Shown: positions 1 through 7,589 of the stretch, piece by piece
Layout of the letters: each line of letters begins with the position of its first letter
How positions within the stretch are numbered: the first letter of the stretch is position 1
NCBI GenBank assembly: GCA_017509065.1
Contig: JAFWQM010000021.1
Location: 1-47,315 of the forward strand
Reading direction: 5' to 3'
Length of the DNA stretch: 47,315 nt
Origin: Clostridia bacterium
GTDB lineage: Bacteria; Bacillota_A; Clostridia; Christensenellales; Aristaeellaceae
Position numbers and translations under genes: made by a program
Notes under the pieces: generated by a model
What the model saw: only the letters and a program-made list of their open reading frames with translations
Databases searched by the model: none
What the model was told of the DNA's origin: nothing

Positions 1-4
1 TATA

Positions 5-74
5 TCAATTTCTGGCCGTAATATGAGCATTTTCGGGCCAAACGGCCAGGAAATGCCATATTACAAGAAATTGA
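5..74. repeat. Nested inverted repeat at window edge
   Basis: Nine bases at 5-13 (TCAATTTCT) are exactly complementary to 66-74. Inside them 18-25 (GTAATATG) pairs with 57-64, and 27-32 (GCATTT) pairs with 51-56. A competing pairing joins CTGGCCGT at 12-19 with 42-49. The element could therefore fold as one long imperfect hairpin or as alternative hairpins, in DNA or RNA. No coding function is evident. It may continue to the left of the window. Confidence 0.5.
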
Positions 75-79
75 TGTCT

Positions 80-140
80 CCATCGAAAGACAGCTTTTTG
101 CTGACTTTCGATGGCAGGGTGTCGACTTTGTCGACACCCT
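80..140. repeat. Two adjacent strong hairpins
   Basis: Positions 80-114 form a long stem (CCATCGAAAG paired with CTTTCGATGG, extended by CAGC/GCTG around a T-rich loop). Positions 116-140 form an 11-bp perfect stem (AGGGTGTCGAC) with a three-base TTT loop. Both lie just downstream of the isomerase-like gene's stop on the minus strand and just upstream of a plus-strand terminator. They may be end-of-transcript structures or parts of a repeat element. Confidence 0.55.
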
Positions 141-144
141 GGGA

Positions 145-176
145 CTCCTTCATATCCGAAGGAGCCTTTTTGTTTT
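145..176 (+). terminator. Rho-independent terminator (+)
   Basis: A CTCCTTC/GAAGGAG stem (145-151 with 158-164) with a six-base loop is followed by CC and a T-rich tract (TTTTTGTTTT). The polarity fits a plus-strand transcript entering from the left of the window, ending tail-to-tail against the minus-strand gene that stops at 184. Confidence 0.65.
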
Positions 177-183
177 GCGGGGA

Positions 184-951
184 TTATGCTTCTTCCCACA
201 GCTTTTTAAGCAGCGCTACGGTGGCGGGGCCGTCTTTGCGCAGGTCGTCGCATTTGCCTTCCACGCTGATCATTCCCTGGTAGCCGGTCTGCTTCATGGC
301 GGAGAACAATTTGGAAAAGCCTTTCTCCGCTGTGATCGGCGCTTCGCGGCCTGTCTCAGTGGCGATGTGGCAATGGGCGATCCCGCCCACGCGGGAAAGG
401 TCGGCGGGGTCGTGGCCCTCCGCGGCGACATGGTAATAGTCCGCCAGCAGTTGCACATTGGGCAGGTTCACCGCGGCCCGCAGACACGCGCCTTCGCCGA
501 CAGAATTGATCATGTTCGTTTCCCTGCGGTTGAGCGGTTCGATCACGATCGTGACGCCATACTGCGTGGCGGTCTCCCCGATCAGGCGCGTCACTTCGAT
601 CAGGCGGCGGAACGCCTCGTCGTAGGGCATATCCTCCGGGCGTTTTCTGCTCCCGCCGCTGCCGAACACAACGGTCTTCCCGCCCATCTCCCGCACGCGG
701 GCAAAGGCGTGATGCAGATAGGCGGTAATTTCTTCGTCTTTGGTGGCGGGATTCAGCAGCTTGATTTCCCCGGGAAACAATACATTGTAGGAAGGCGCGG
801 GGATACCGGACGCTTCCAGCAGGGCCAGGTTTTGCCTGAATTCCGCTTCCGTCCAGGCCGCCGCGCCGCTGACGGGCAGCTCGATATAATCGTATCCCGC
901 CGCCGTAACTTCTTCGATCCTGTCAATTTTCGCGCAGAACCCGATTTTCAT
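184..951 (-). CDS. Sugar phosphate isomerase/epimerase-like TIM-barrel protein
   Basis: This is an AP-endonuclease-2-like (xylose-isomerase-type) TIM-barrel protein, the group that includes hydroxypyruvate isomerase and sugar epimerases. It should be cytosolic and metal dependent, but the substrate cannot be read from sequence. The expected metal-site segments are present in order: IVIEPLN (Glu), LLADYYHV (Asp, His), IAHCHIA (His) and ISVEGKC (Glu). At about 255 residues it has the usual family length. The reading frame opens at a GTG at 960, but an AGGAG at 962-966 sits 10 nt before the ATG at 951 and almost touches the GTG, so I chose ATG (MKIGFCAKI). It is the last gene of the ybaB-recR-tdk run, 24 nt after tdk. 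Confidence 0.8.
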   Translation of the reverse strand: MKIGFCAKIDRIEEVTAAGYDYIELPVSGAAAWTEAEFRQNLALLEASGIPAPSYNVLFPGEIKLLNPATKDEEITAYLHHAFARVREMGGKTVVFGSGGSRKRPEDMPYDEAFRRLIEVTRLIGETATQYGVTIVIEPLNRRETNMINSVGEGACLRAAVNLPNVQLLADYYHVAAEGHDPADLSRVGGIAHCHIATETGREAPITAEKGFSKLFSAMKQTGYQGMISVEGKCDDLRKDGPATVALLKKLWEEA

Positions 952-975
952 CCCGGTCACACTCCTTTGAAAATG

Positions 976-1566
976 TCATGCGTGGGATTTGCCTTCCCGC
1001 CAGTGCTGGTAGCACAGGCCAATATACCTGATCTCATTCTGGTTGTCGATCAGCACCTGCGCGCCGTGTTTGAGCACGCGGCCCTTGCCGTCCACGCGGG
1101 TGTTCATGGTGGCCTTTTTACCGCACCAGCAAAGCGAGCCGGTCACTTCCTGAATGTCCTCCGCCAGCCGCAGCAGCGCCGCCGAGCCGGGGAAGAACTG
1201 ACCCATGAAGTCCGTTTTCAGGCCGTAACAGAAGATTTCAAGCTCGTCGGCCATGTCAGCCATTTCCTGCACCTGGTCTTCGGTGAGGAACTGCGCTTCG
1301 TCCACGAACACGTACTGGAAATCGGAATGCGCGTGCTGCACGGCCAGCCAGTTCACCTGCTCCCGGAAGCTGTAGCCGGCCTCCAGCACCAGGTCCGCTT
1401 CCGCCTGCAATCCAACGCGGGAATACACCGTGTTCACCGAAACGCGCGTGTCCACCGCGGGCTTCACCAGCGCAACCTTCAGGCCCAGCTGCATGTAGTT
1501 ATACCGCTGCATGAGCAGCTGCGCCGTTTTGCTGGAGCCCATCACGCCATGATAAAAATGCAGCAT
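976..1566 (-). CDS. tdk: Thymidine kinase (type II)
   Basis: ATP-dependent phosphorylation of thymidine to dTMP in pyrimidine salvage; a cytosolic tetramer in this family. The 196-residue protein has the P-loop GVMGSSKT near residue 8, the Walker-B-like VFVDEAQF, and the zinc lasso with CWC near residue 147 and a second pair in GLCYQHW close to the C terminus. Its length and motif order match bacterial and human TK1-like type II kinases. The ATG at 1564-1566 overlaps the recR stop codon by one base (TAATG), indicating translational coupling. A dUTPase gene, another dTTP-pool enzyme, lies 7.4 kb away in a different unit. Confidence 0.95.
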   Translation of the reverse strand: MLHFYHGVMGSSKTAQLLMQRYNYMQLGLKVALVKPAVDTRVSVNTVYSRVGLQAEADLVLEAGYSFREQVNWLAVQHAHSDFQYVFVDEAQFLTEDQVQEMADMADELEIFCYGLKTDFMGQFFPGSAALLRLAEDIQEVTGSLCWCGKKATMNTRVDGKGRVLKHGAQVLIDNQNEIRYIGLCYQHWREGKSHA

Positions 1567-2165
1567 TACAACTCTCTCCTGCCTTCCATGGCCTTGGCCA
1601 GCGTCACTTCGTCCGCGTATTCCAGGTCGCTGCCCACGGGCACGCCGTAGGAAATGCGGCTCACCTTCACCCCAATGGGCTTGATGAGCCGGGCGATGTA
1701 GGCGGCGGTGGCCTCGCCCTCGATGTCCGGGTTGGTGGCCAGAATCACTTCCTGCACGTCCTCCGTGGACAGCCTCTCCAGCAGCTCCTTGATACGGATA
1801 TCATCCGGCCCCACCCCGTTCATGGGCGACAGCGTGCCGCCCAGCACGTGGTACAGGCCCCTGAAATCCCGCATCCGCTCCATGGCCGCCACGTCGCGGG
1901 CGTCGCGCACCACGCAGATCTGGCCGTTATGACGTTCTTCGTTCAGGCAGATGGGGCAGTATTCCTCCTGGGTATAGTTGCCGCAGCGGGCGCAGAAACG
2001 AAGGGCCTTCCGCCCTTGCCACAGCGCGGCGGCCAGCTCCTTCACATCGTCCAGCGGCATGCCCGCGATAAAGTAGGCCAGCCGCTGGGCGCTCTTTTGC
2101 CCGATGCCCGGCAGGCGCGCCAATTGCAGCGCCATGCGGGCGATGGGATCACTGTTTTCCGCCAT
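1566..2165 (-). CDS. recR: Recombination mediator protein RecR
   Basis: RecR acts with RecF and RecO to load RecA on gapped DNA. The 199-residue protein has the N-terminal helix-hairpin-helix region (RLPGIGQKSAQRLAYF), the four-Cys zinc finger (CARCGNYTQEEYCPIC near residues 57-72), a Toprim domain starting at CVVRDARDV, and the C-terminal ISYGVPVGSDLEYADEVTL segment. It lies one base downstream of ybaB and overlaps tdk by one base, so the three genes are almost certainly cotranscribed. The ybaB-recR pair is a conserved arrangement in many bacteria; dnaX, often the upstream partner, is not present here. Confidence 0.97.
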   Translation of the reverse strand: MAENSDPIARMALQLARLPGIGQKSAQRLAYFIAGMPLDDVKELAAALWQGRKALRFCARCGNYTQEEYCPICLNEERHNGQICVVRDARDVAAMERMRDFRGLYHVLGGTLSPMNGVGPDDIRIKELLERLSTEDVQEVILATNPDIEGEATAAYIARLIKPIGVKVSRISYGVPVGSDLEYADEVTLAKAMEGRREL

Positions 2166-2166
2166 G

Positions 2167-2514
2167 TCAGAACATCCTGCCCATGCCCATACCGGCGGGC
2201 GCTATCTTTTCCATGGTCTCCTCCCGCACCTTCTCGCCTTCGCGCAGGGCTTCGTTCACAGCCGCCAGGATCAGATCCTGAAGCATTTCCACATCGTCGG
2301 GATCGACGGCTTCGGGCTTGATATTCAGTTCCAGCAGTTCCCGCTTGCCGCTCACCTTGCAGGTCACCATCCCGCCGCCCGCGCTGGCTTCATATACCTT
2401 TTCGTCCAGTTCTTCCTGGGCCTTGGCCATCTGCTCCTGCATTTTCTGGGCCTGCCGCATCAGCTGCTGAATGTTGGGGCCGCCGCCGAAACCGCCGAAT
2501 TGATTGCGTGCCAT
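2167..2514 (-). CDS. YbaB/EbfC nucleoid-associated protein
   Basis: Small DNA-binding protein of the YbaB/EbfC family, a dimer that coats the nucleoid. The 115-residue chain shows the coiled-coil-forming helix QLMRQAQKMQEQMAKAQEEL, the central strand region with GGGMVTCKVSGKRELLELNI, and the C-terminal helix with DLILAAVNEAL. The N and C termini are Gly/Met rich, as is common in the family. AGGAGG lies seven to eight bases before the ATG. It is the first gene of the ybaB-recR-tdk operon and has its own promoter and a short leader hairpin. Confidence 0.93.
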   Translation of the reverse strand: MARNQFGGFGGGPNIQQLMRQAQKMQEQMAKAQEELDEKVYEASAGGGMVTCKVSGKRELLELNIKPEAVDPDDVEMLQDLILAAVNEALREGEKVREETMEKIAPAGMGMGRMF

Positions 2515-2576
2515 TACTGTATTCCTCCTTCTAAATACGCAAAGCCCGGCTGGGCTTTTTCAATCGCTGCCCGCAT

Positions 2577-2606
2577 ATTATACCACGTTTTCCCGCTCCC
2601 TGTAAA
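2577..2606 (-). promoter_or_regulatory. Promoter of the ybaB operon
   Basis: On the minus strand, TTTACA (2601-2606) and TATAAT (2577-2582) are separated by 18 bp, with an extended -10 TGG. Downstream in the leader, AAAGCCC (2541-2547) pairs with GGGCTTT (2552-2558) around a four-base loop. The hairpin sits before the ybaB ribosome binding site and is not followed by a T-run on that strand, so it looks like a leader structure rather than a terminator. Confidence 0.7.
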
Positions 2607-2639
2607 GCGGGCAAATAAAAACGTACTTCTACCAATCAG

Positions 2640-3146
2640 TTATAAGCAATCCAACAAAGGGAACGCTGGGACCTCCGCGGCCCCAATTCCGCAGCCTCAA
2701 TCGGCGCAAATCCTTCGGATATTGCTTGTTTCGGCTGATCTCACCGCGGCAAGGGATTTCATCCCTTGCATCCCAATAGGCGAAATTACTTGGTTGAGCA
2801 GAGAAAACTACATTCGCCTCCCGCGCTGGGGTTACGAAAGTTAGTGGCTTCTGGCCTAAGAAAGCCGGGAAAATCCCAGAGGGAAAGCTCGCTTTCCCCT
2901 GGGGATTCTTCCCAGGCTTTCCCCGGACGCAAAGCGTCCGGGATGGCGGCTTCGCCGCCGAGCCAGAAGCACTACGTCGAAAGCATGCTATTCACTTCCA
3001 AGCAACAGCGGGAACAAATTACGCTTCTTAAATCAACTATCATCCGCTATTGCGGGTCCAGGGGCCTCAGGCCCCTGGTGGAGGTCTGGAGGCAAAGCCT
3101 CCAGCGTAACCTCCTGTAACTGTCCTTGATACCTGAATAGAAAAGC
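2640..3146. repeat. Palindrome-rich non-coding region
   Basis: About 500 bases without a credible gene. A nine-base outer stem (GCTTCTGGC near 2847 with GCCAGAAGC near 2962) encloses several hairpins: an imperfect stem of about 25-30 bp at roughly 2870-2920 (inner arm GGGAAAGC/GCTTTCCC), CCGGACGC/GCGTCCGG at 2922-2940 and GGCGGC/GCCGCC at 2945-2959. Further on come CCAGGGGCC/GGCCCCTGG at about 3058-3078 and CTGGAGGC/GCCTCCAG at about 3086-3104. The last pair resembles REP-type intergenic repeats. I saw no SRP RNA or tRNA here. Confidence 0.55.
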
Positions 3147-3181
3147 AGCAGGTCCCGTCCGCTTTTCGCGGACAGGACCTG
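3147..3181 (-). terminator. Terminator of the ABCG-like operon (-)
   Basis: CAGGTCC (3149-3155) pairs with GGACCTG (3175-3181), and GTCCGC (3157-3162) with GCGGAC (3168-3173), around a five-base loop with one mismatch. Read on the minus strand it is followed after four bases by a TTTTCT tract. It lies 26 bases after the stop codon of the permease gene. Confidence 0.75.
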
Positions 3182-3206
3182 TTATTATCATTTGTTTATT
3201 CACGTA

Positions 3207-4790
3207 TCAGCGGCGATCCTTATCGATGAATTCCAGGGAAATGGTTGCCATCGCCGCAAACACGATGACGAACAGGAACAGCGCGATCCAATTGACCACC
3301 ACGTTTTCTTCCGACCGTTCGTAATCCGCGATATGGCTGGCCTGGGCGGTCTTTTCCTGAATGAGCGTTTTCACGTTTTCTTCACCCACCAGGTCAAACA
3401 AATCGCCGATGGTCGTTTTAAAGGTGAATTCCCGGTCGTGCTCCGCCTGAAGCGCTTCATTGCTGCGAAGGAATTCGGCAGCCTGGCCCAGGGTGACGGA
3501 AGGATTGAGCTGCTGATCCTGGACAGCCGCGACTATTTCTTCCGCGTGCAGGACGTCCAGCACCTGTCCCAGGGTCAGCGTCGCTCCAATTTCTTTGTCC
3601 AGAATAGCCTGCGTTTTTTCGGATTCCGCCAGAAGATTCAGCAAATCGCCTACCGTCAGCGGGGCGGCAGCCTCCGCTGTTTCAGTTTCAACTGGAACGG
3701 CTTCTTCCGCGGCGGCTGCTTCGGGTTCGGCCGACGCCGCTTCTTCGGCTGCGGTAGCTTCGGGTTCGGCCGGCGCGGCTTCTTCCGTCGGGAACGTAAT
3801 CATATAATCCCGCACCTGCTGGAAACCTTCGTCCTGCTGAAGCGCTGTCAGAATTTCGCGCAGGGTAAAGGAATGGGACACTGTTTTATCCCGCAGGTGG
3901 AGCGAGCTGTCAGCCTTGTTCAGGATATCGGCGACCTCGCCCACAGTGAAGGACTTCATGATTTCCATATCACTGCGCTTTTCGACGGCCTTGCTGTCCA
4001 GCAGGTCGAGCACCTGGCCCAGCGTGAAGGTGCCGCCGAGTTCGTTGTCCCGCATCTTATCCAGCGTCTTCCAGGCGGTCACCATGGGGGCCTCGTTGTA
4101 TCCGCTCTGAGAGGCCATGGCTTTGATGCCGTAATTGGAAATGGTGAAATTGGCCAAGGGCTTGGTCCAGCCGGGCAGGGGCAGCAGACCGCCGGAGAAC
4201 ACCAGCTGGAAGATCAGCACGAAGGGCATCACCGTCATGGCCCCGGTGGTAGTGTGGGAAACGGAGGAAATGAACAGGCTCATCATGTCGGATGCGTAGG
4301 TGATGAGCAGCATGGTGATGGCGATGTCAACGATCATCCAGGGCGTCATAAAGCCCGGCACCGGAAACTGCACGCCCAGTGTCATCATCACATACATGCT
4401 CAGCCCGGTCTGACCAGCACAAAGCAGGAACTGGTAGATCATATGGGCAACGATATAGGAAGAAATGTGCATACCGGAGCGGTGCTCGCGCTTGATGATC
4501 GGGCGCTCGCGGCACACCGCCTGGATGGAATTGAAGCAGCCGTTCCAGATGCCAACGCACGTCAGCGCGAACGCGCCTTTCAGGTTGCCTTCCATGGTGA
4601 GGAAGAAGTCCTTACGGATGACCATGCTCACCAGGGCGGCGATGATGGCCGCCATGGGCAGCACTTTCCAGTCGCTTTGGTTGATGAAGAAACGGAACTG
4701 CTTTCCCAGGTAAATCGGGATCTGGCTCATGCGGCCGCGATGGCGCAGTTTACGGAACACCTTGGGTTGGTTCAAATTCACTTCAGCCAT
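3207..4790 (-). CDS. ABCG-like ABC-2 permease with TLGQVL-type repeat loop
   Basis: Integral membrane subunit of an ABC transporter of the ABC-2/ABCG (White) type; substrate unknown. Residues 1-230 look like a normal ABC2_membrane domain, including the cytoplasmic segment CRERPIIKREHRSGMHISSYI and several hydrophobic helices. The region between the fifth helix and a last helix near the C terminus (VVVNWIALFLFVIVFAAM) is about 260 residues and unusual. It holds about seven degenerate copies of a TLGQVLDLL-like motif (FTLGQVLDLL, FTVGEVADIL, FTLREILTAL, LTVGDLLNLL, LTLGQVLDVL, VTLGQAAEFL, TTIGDLFDLV) and an Ala/Glu/Pro-rich stretch. In ABCG proteins this loop faces outside. GGAGG lies six bases before ATG, and the start overlaps the ATPase gene by eight bases. 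Membrane subunit is confident; the loop's role is unknown. Confidence 0.8.
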   Translation of the reverse strand: MAEVNLNQPKVFRKLRHRGRMSQIPIYLGKQFRFFINQSDWKVLPMAAIIAALVSMVIRKDFFLTMEGNLKGAFALTCVGIWNGCFNSIQAVCRERPIIKREHRSGMHISSYIVAHMIYQFLLCAGQTGLSMYVMMTLGVQFPVPGFMTPWMIVDIAITMLLITYASDMMSLFISSVSHTTTGAMTVMPFVLIFQLVFSGGLLPLPGWTKPLANFTISNYGIKAMASQSGYNEAPMVTAWKTLDKMRDNELGGTFTLGQVLDLLDSKAVEKRSDMEIMKSFTVGEVADILNKADSSLHLRDKTVSHSFTLREILTALQQDEGFQQVRDYMITFPTEEAAPAEPEATAAEEAASAEPEAAAAEEAVPVETETAEAAAPLTVGDLLNLLAESEKTQAILDKEIGATLTLGQVLDVLHAEEIVAAVQDQQLNPSVTLGQAAEFLRSNEALQAEHDREFTFKTTIGDLFDLVGEENVKTLIQEKTAQASHIADYERSEENVVVNWIALFLFVIVFAAMATISLEFIDKDRR

Positions 4791-6123
4791 GCTGCACCTC
4801 CGCGTATTTCAGGATGAATTCGTCCGCACGGCCTTCGCCGCCCTCTTCCTCGCGGTTGATGGACTTGACAATTTCTTCCATTTTTTCCTTGCCGAAGAAT
4901 TCCCGCGCCTCGGTGATGGGGCCGAAGTAGGCCAGGCGGCCGGTGCGCTTGGCGTCCTTGGCCAGCACGATCACGTCGTCGAACAGGTCGATCACGCGGT
5001 CGGGCGTATGGGTGATGACGATGATGATCTTGCCCTGGTCGGCGATCTTGCGCAGCTGCAGGAACAGTTCACGCGCCATCACGCCGTCCAGGCCGCTGTC
5101 CGGCTCGTCCAGGATAAACAGGGAAGGATTGGAGATGAACTCCATGGCGATGGAAAGACGCTTGCGCTGGCCGCCCGACAGTTTGGATACCAGATTTGTC
5201 TTCACCGGCGTCAGGCCGAAAATATTCATCACTTCTTCCACGCGGGCTTTGCGGTCAGCGGCGGAGAAGTCCTTGGGCAGGCGCAGGGAGGCCGCGTCGA
5301 TCAGCGTGCTGTACACGCTGTCGGAGCCGCGCATCAGGTCCAGCTGGGGCACGAAGCCGATGTCGTACTGCATTTCCTTGTAATGCTTGTACATATTGGT
5401 GCCGTTGAGCACCACCTCGGCCTTGGCCTTTTCATAGCCGTTCACGGCGTTGAGGTACGTGGTCTTGCCTGCGCCGGAGCCGCCCAGCAGCAGCACCATG
5501 TGGCCGGGCTGGATGTACATATGGATGTCGCGCAGCAGGTACTTTTTCTTGAAGAACTCAGTCGCCGTGCGCTCTTCCAGGTTGACGGTCAGGCCGTTGT
5601 CCAGCACCTGCGCCTTCGAGCCGGAGAAGAAATTGGAGGCTTCGCTCTGGATGTCCTGCACCGTCCACAGGGGCTGGGATTTTGAACTGAAGCCCCAAAG
5701 GAGCGCGGGAAACCACTCCAGGAAAGCCCAGAGGAGCAGCCACCACTTTTTGCGGTTGAACACCTCGCACAGGCCGCTGTACACGCGTATGCCGTACAGG
5801 ATCGCGAGCAGACCAAGCAGAATTGTAACGAAACCGGCGAACAGGCTCATGGTTTCACTGGGTTCTACGAACAGAAAGCAGATATTCAGCGCTATTCCGA
5901 TACCGTTAAAAACCGCCCAGTTGCGGCCTTCCGATTCACGGCCGGCGCACTGGCCCAGCTTGTACTCGCGGAAACAGGGAATCAGCGCCCACCAGAATTG
6001 CAAACCGCACTTCCTGAAAATCGCCGTTAAGCCGATGATCAGGAGCGCATTCGAGATGAGCGAATAGGTTGAATCCAGGTCAGCGTTCAGAAACAGTATG
6101 CTCAGAACTTTCAGAATGATCAT
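4783..6123 (-). CDS. ABC transporter ATPase with N-terminal membrane module
   Basis: ATP-binding subunit partnering the overlapping ABC-2 permease. The C-terminal 280 residues hold Walker A GGSGAGKTT, the Q-loop VPQLD, signature LSGGQRKR, Walker B LFILDEPDSGLDG and the H-loop ITHT, in an ABCG-like style. The first 150 or so residues are hydrophobic, with four probable membrane helices and a Phe/Trp-rich loop (CGLQFWWALIPCFREYKLG), instead of the FHA domain found in some bacterial ABCG-like ATPases. The frame is open to an ATG at 6168, but GGAAGG at 6133-6138 is nine bases before the ATG at 6123, which I prefer. Exporter function is inferred; no cargo gene is adjacent. Confidence 0.82.
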   Translation of the reverse strand: MIILKVLSILFLNADLDSTYSLISNALLIIGLTAIFRKCGLQFWWALIPCFREYKLGQCAGRESEGRNWAVFNGIGIALNICFLFVEPSETMSLFAGFVTILLGLLAILYGIRVYSGLCEVFNRKKWWLLLWAFLEWFPALLWGFSSKSQPLWTVQDIQSEASNFFSGSKAQVLDNGLTVNLEERTATEFFKKKYLLRDIHMYIQPGHMVLLLGGSGAGKTTYLNAVNGYEKAKAEVVLNGTNMYKHYKEMQYDIGFVPQLDLMRGSDSVYSTLIDAASLRLPKDFSAADRKARVEEVMNIFGLTPVKTNLVSKLSGGQRKRLSIAMEFISNPSLFILDEPDSGLDGVMARELFLQLRKIADQGKIIIVITHTPDRVIDLFDDVIVLAKDAKRTGRLAYFGPITEAREFFGKEKMEEIVKSINREEEGGEGRADEFILKYAEVQHG

Positions 6124-6251
6124 CCCATCCATCCTTCCGTAAAAGTATTTGTTAAACCACTGTACCATCGGCCATCCGGCGAAAACAAAGAACTCTTTCT
6201 CGTTCGCAGGGCGCGTGACGCAGCCGCTGACAGGGCGGGCCGGGACAGTGT

Positions 6252-7400
6252 TCAGGCCCGCAGTTCCTTTGCCAGCGCTTTCAGCTGTTCTTTGTTCGCT
6301 TCGGATACGGTGGATTTGATGGTGACGACGGTTTCACAGATGGAAATTTCCTTCATCTGCTCCAGGTATGCCTTCATGCACTTCGCCGCCATGGGCGCCC
6401 AGGAGCCGTTTTCGATCAGGGCGACTTTCCGTTTCTGGAACGTCTTGGCTTTCAGGTGCAGCAGGAAGTCCTCCATCCTGGGGAAGAAATTGCCGTCGTA
6501 GGTGGAGCAGGCCAGCACGAGTTTGTCATACCGGAACGCCTCGGCCACAGCTTCGGACATATAATCCCGCGCGATGTCGATCATAGAAACGGTCTCGCCC
6601 GCCGCTTTCAGCTGCTCCGCAAGGTACTTCGCCGCGCCCGCCGTGTTGCCGTGGAGGGAGCCGAAGGCCACCAGCGTGCCTTTTTCTTCGGGGGCATAAC
6701 TGCTCCACACCTTGTACTTGTCCAGGTAAAAGCCCAGGTTCTCCTTCAGTGCCGGGCCGTGGAGGGGCAGTATCATCTGAATATCCAGCGCCGTGGCTTT
6801 TTTGAGCAACGTGGACACGGGGCCGCCGTACTTGCCGACGATGTTGAAGTAATACCGCCGGGCTTCGGGAAGCCATTCGGCGCTTTCCGGATCGCCGAAG
6901 GTGCCGAAGGCGTCCGCGGAGAACAGGACTTTTTCGCATTCGTCGTAAGTCAGCATGACCTCGGGCCAGTGCACCATCGGCGCGGTGATGAATTTCAGGG
7001 TATGGCTGCCCAGGCACAGCGTTTCATTCTCCTTCACACCCTGCGCCCGGCTGACCAGCGAAGCGTCCGCGAACTGGGGCAGCATGGTCAGCGCCTTGGC
7101 GGACATCACCAGCTTCATGTCCGGATATTTATCGGCAATCGCCTGGATGCTGCCGCTGTGGTCGGGCTCCAGATGCTGGATCACCAGGAAATCCGGCGCT
7201 TTGCCGTTCAGCGCCGCTTCCACGTTGGAAAGCCATTCCGCGGTCTTGCGGCTGTCCACGGAATCCATCACGGTGGTTTTCTCATCAAGGATGATATAGG
7301 AATTATAGGACACGCCCATGGGTACCGCGTACTGGCCCTCGAAAAGGTCAAGGTCCCGGTCGAACACGCCCGCATACACGATGGAATCAGAAATACGCAT
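6252..7400 (-). CDS. Flavodiiron protein (FprA family)
   Basis: A-type flavoprotein that reduces O2 to water (or NO to N2O) to protect strict anaerobes; cytosolic. The metallo-beta-lactamase-like domain carries the di-iron ligands in order: HLEPDH (His76, Glu78, Asp80, His81), the His in MVHWPEV, the Asp in FSADAFG and the His in LPLHGPA. The C-terminal flavodoxin domain begins at VAFGSLHGNTAGAA, the FMN phosphate loop. The frame continues upstream to 7526, but GGGAGG at 7408-7413 precedes ATG 7400 (MRISDSIVYAG), giving 382 residues, close to the family norm of about 390-400. No rubredoxin or NADH reductase gene is adjacent, so the electron donor is encoded elsewhere. Confidence 0.93.
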   Translation of the reverse strand: MRISDSIVYAGVFDRDLDLFEGQYAVPMGVSYNSYIILDEKTTVMDSVDSRKTAEWLSNVEAALNGKAPDFLVIQHLEPDHSGSIQAIADKYPDMKLVMSAKALTMLPQFADASLVSRAQGVKENETLCLGSHTLKFITAPMVHWPEVMLTYDECEKVLFSADAFGTFGDPESAEWLPEARRYYFNIVGKYGGPVSTLLKKATALDIQMILPLHGPALKENLGFYLDKYKVWSSYAPEEKGTLVAFGSLHGNTAGAAKYLAEQLKAAGETVSMIDIARDYMSEAVAEAFRYDKLVLACSTYDGNFFPRMEDFLLHLKAKTFQKRKVALIENGSWAPMAAKCMKAYLEQMKEISICETVVTIKSTVSEANKEQLKALAKELRA

Positions 7401-7449
7401 GGATATTCCTCCCTTATATATCGTTGGTTCAGCTCTGCCAAACATCCAG

Positions 7450-7478
7450 AGTATACCATAGTTCCCCGGGAAAATGAA
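7450..7478 (-). promoter_or_regulatory. Promoter of the flavodiiron gene
   Basis: On the minus strand TATACT (7450-7455) has an extended -10 TGG and a weak -35 (TTCATT, 7473-7478) with a 17-bp spacer. It lies about 50 bases before the chosen start at 7400. This also argues against the longer frame, whose start would be upstream of the promoter. Confidence 0.55.
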
Positions 7479-7550
7479 GGGTTTTCTGCAAAACTGACGC
7501 ACAAAAAGCAAAAAACTGTTTTTCACGCTCTGTCTTTTTCACCTGAAACC

Positions 7551-7559
7551 TGATATAAT
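7551..7559 (+). promoter_or_regulatory. Extended -10 promoter of the xylanase
   Basis: TGATATAAT is a perfect extended -10 element 30 bases before the xylanase start. No good -35 is visible 17 bp upstream (TGTCTT), which is common with extended -10 promoters. It diverges from the flavodiiron promoter across about 100 bp. Confidence 0.65.
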
Positions 7560-7589
7560 GTTGCCGATTCAATCAAGGAGGAATGGCCT

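Noticed and set aside
175..1650. Long plus-strand open frame of 491 codons
   Set aside because: It is antisense to the isomerase-like and tdk genes, is rich in His/Arg/Gln shadow composition and has no ribosome site.
2766..3119. 117-codon plus-strand open frame
   Set aside because: It runs through successive palindromes, lacks a ribosome site and has no protein-like composition.
2515..3206. Possible SRP RNA or tRNA-Ser next to ybaB-recR, as in some Firmicutes
   Set aside because: The conserved SRP core and any cloverleaf are absent on both strands.
3192..4817. Plus-strand 541-codon open frame
   Set aside because: Mirror of the ABC permease gene; the minus strand has clear membrane-domain motifs and a good ribosome site.
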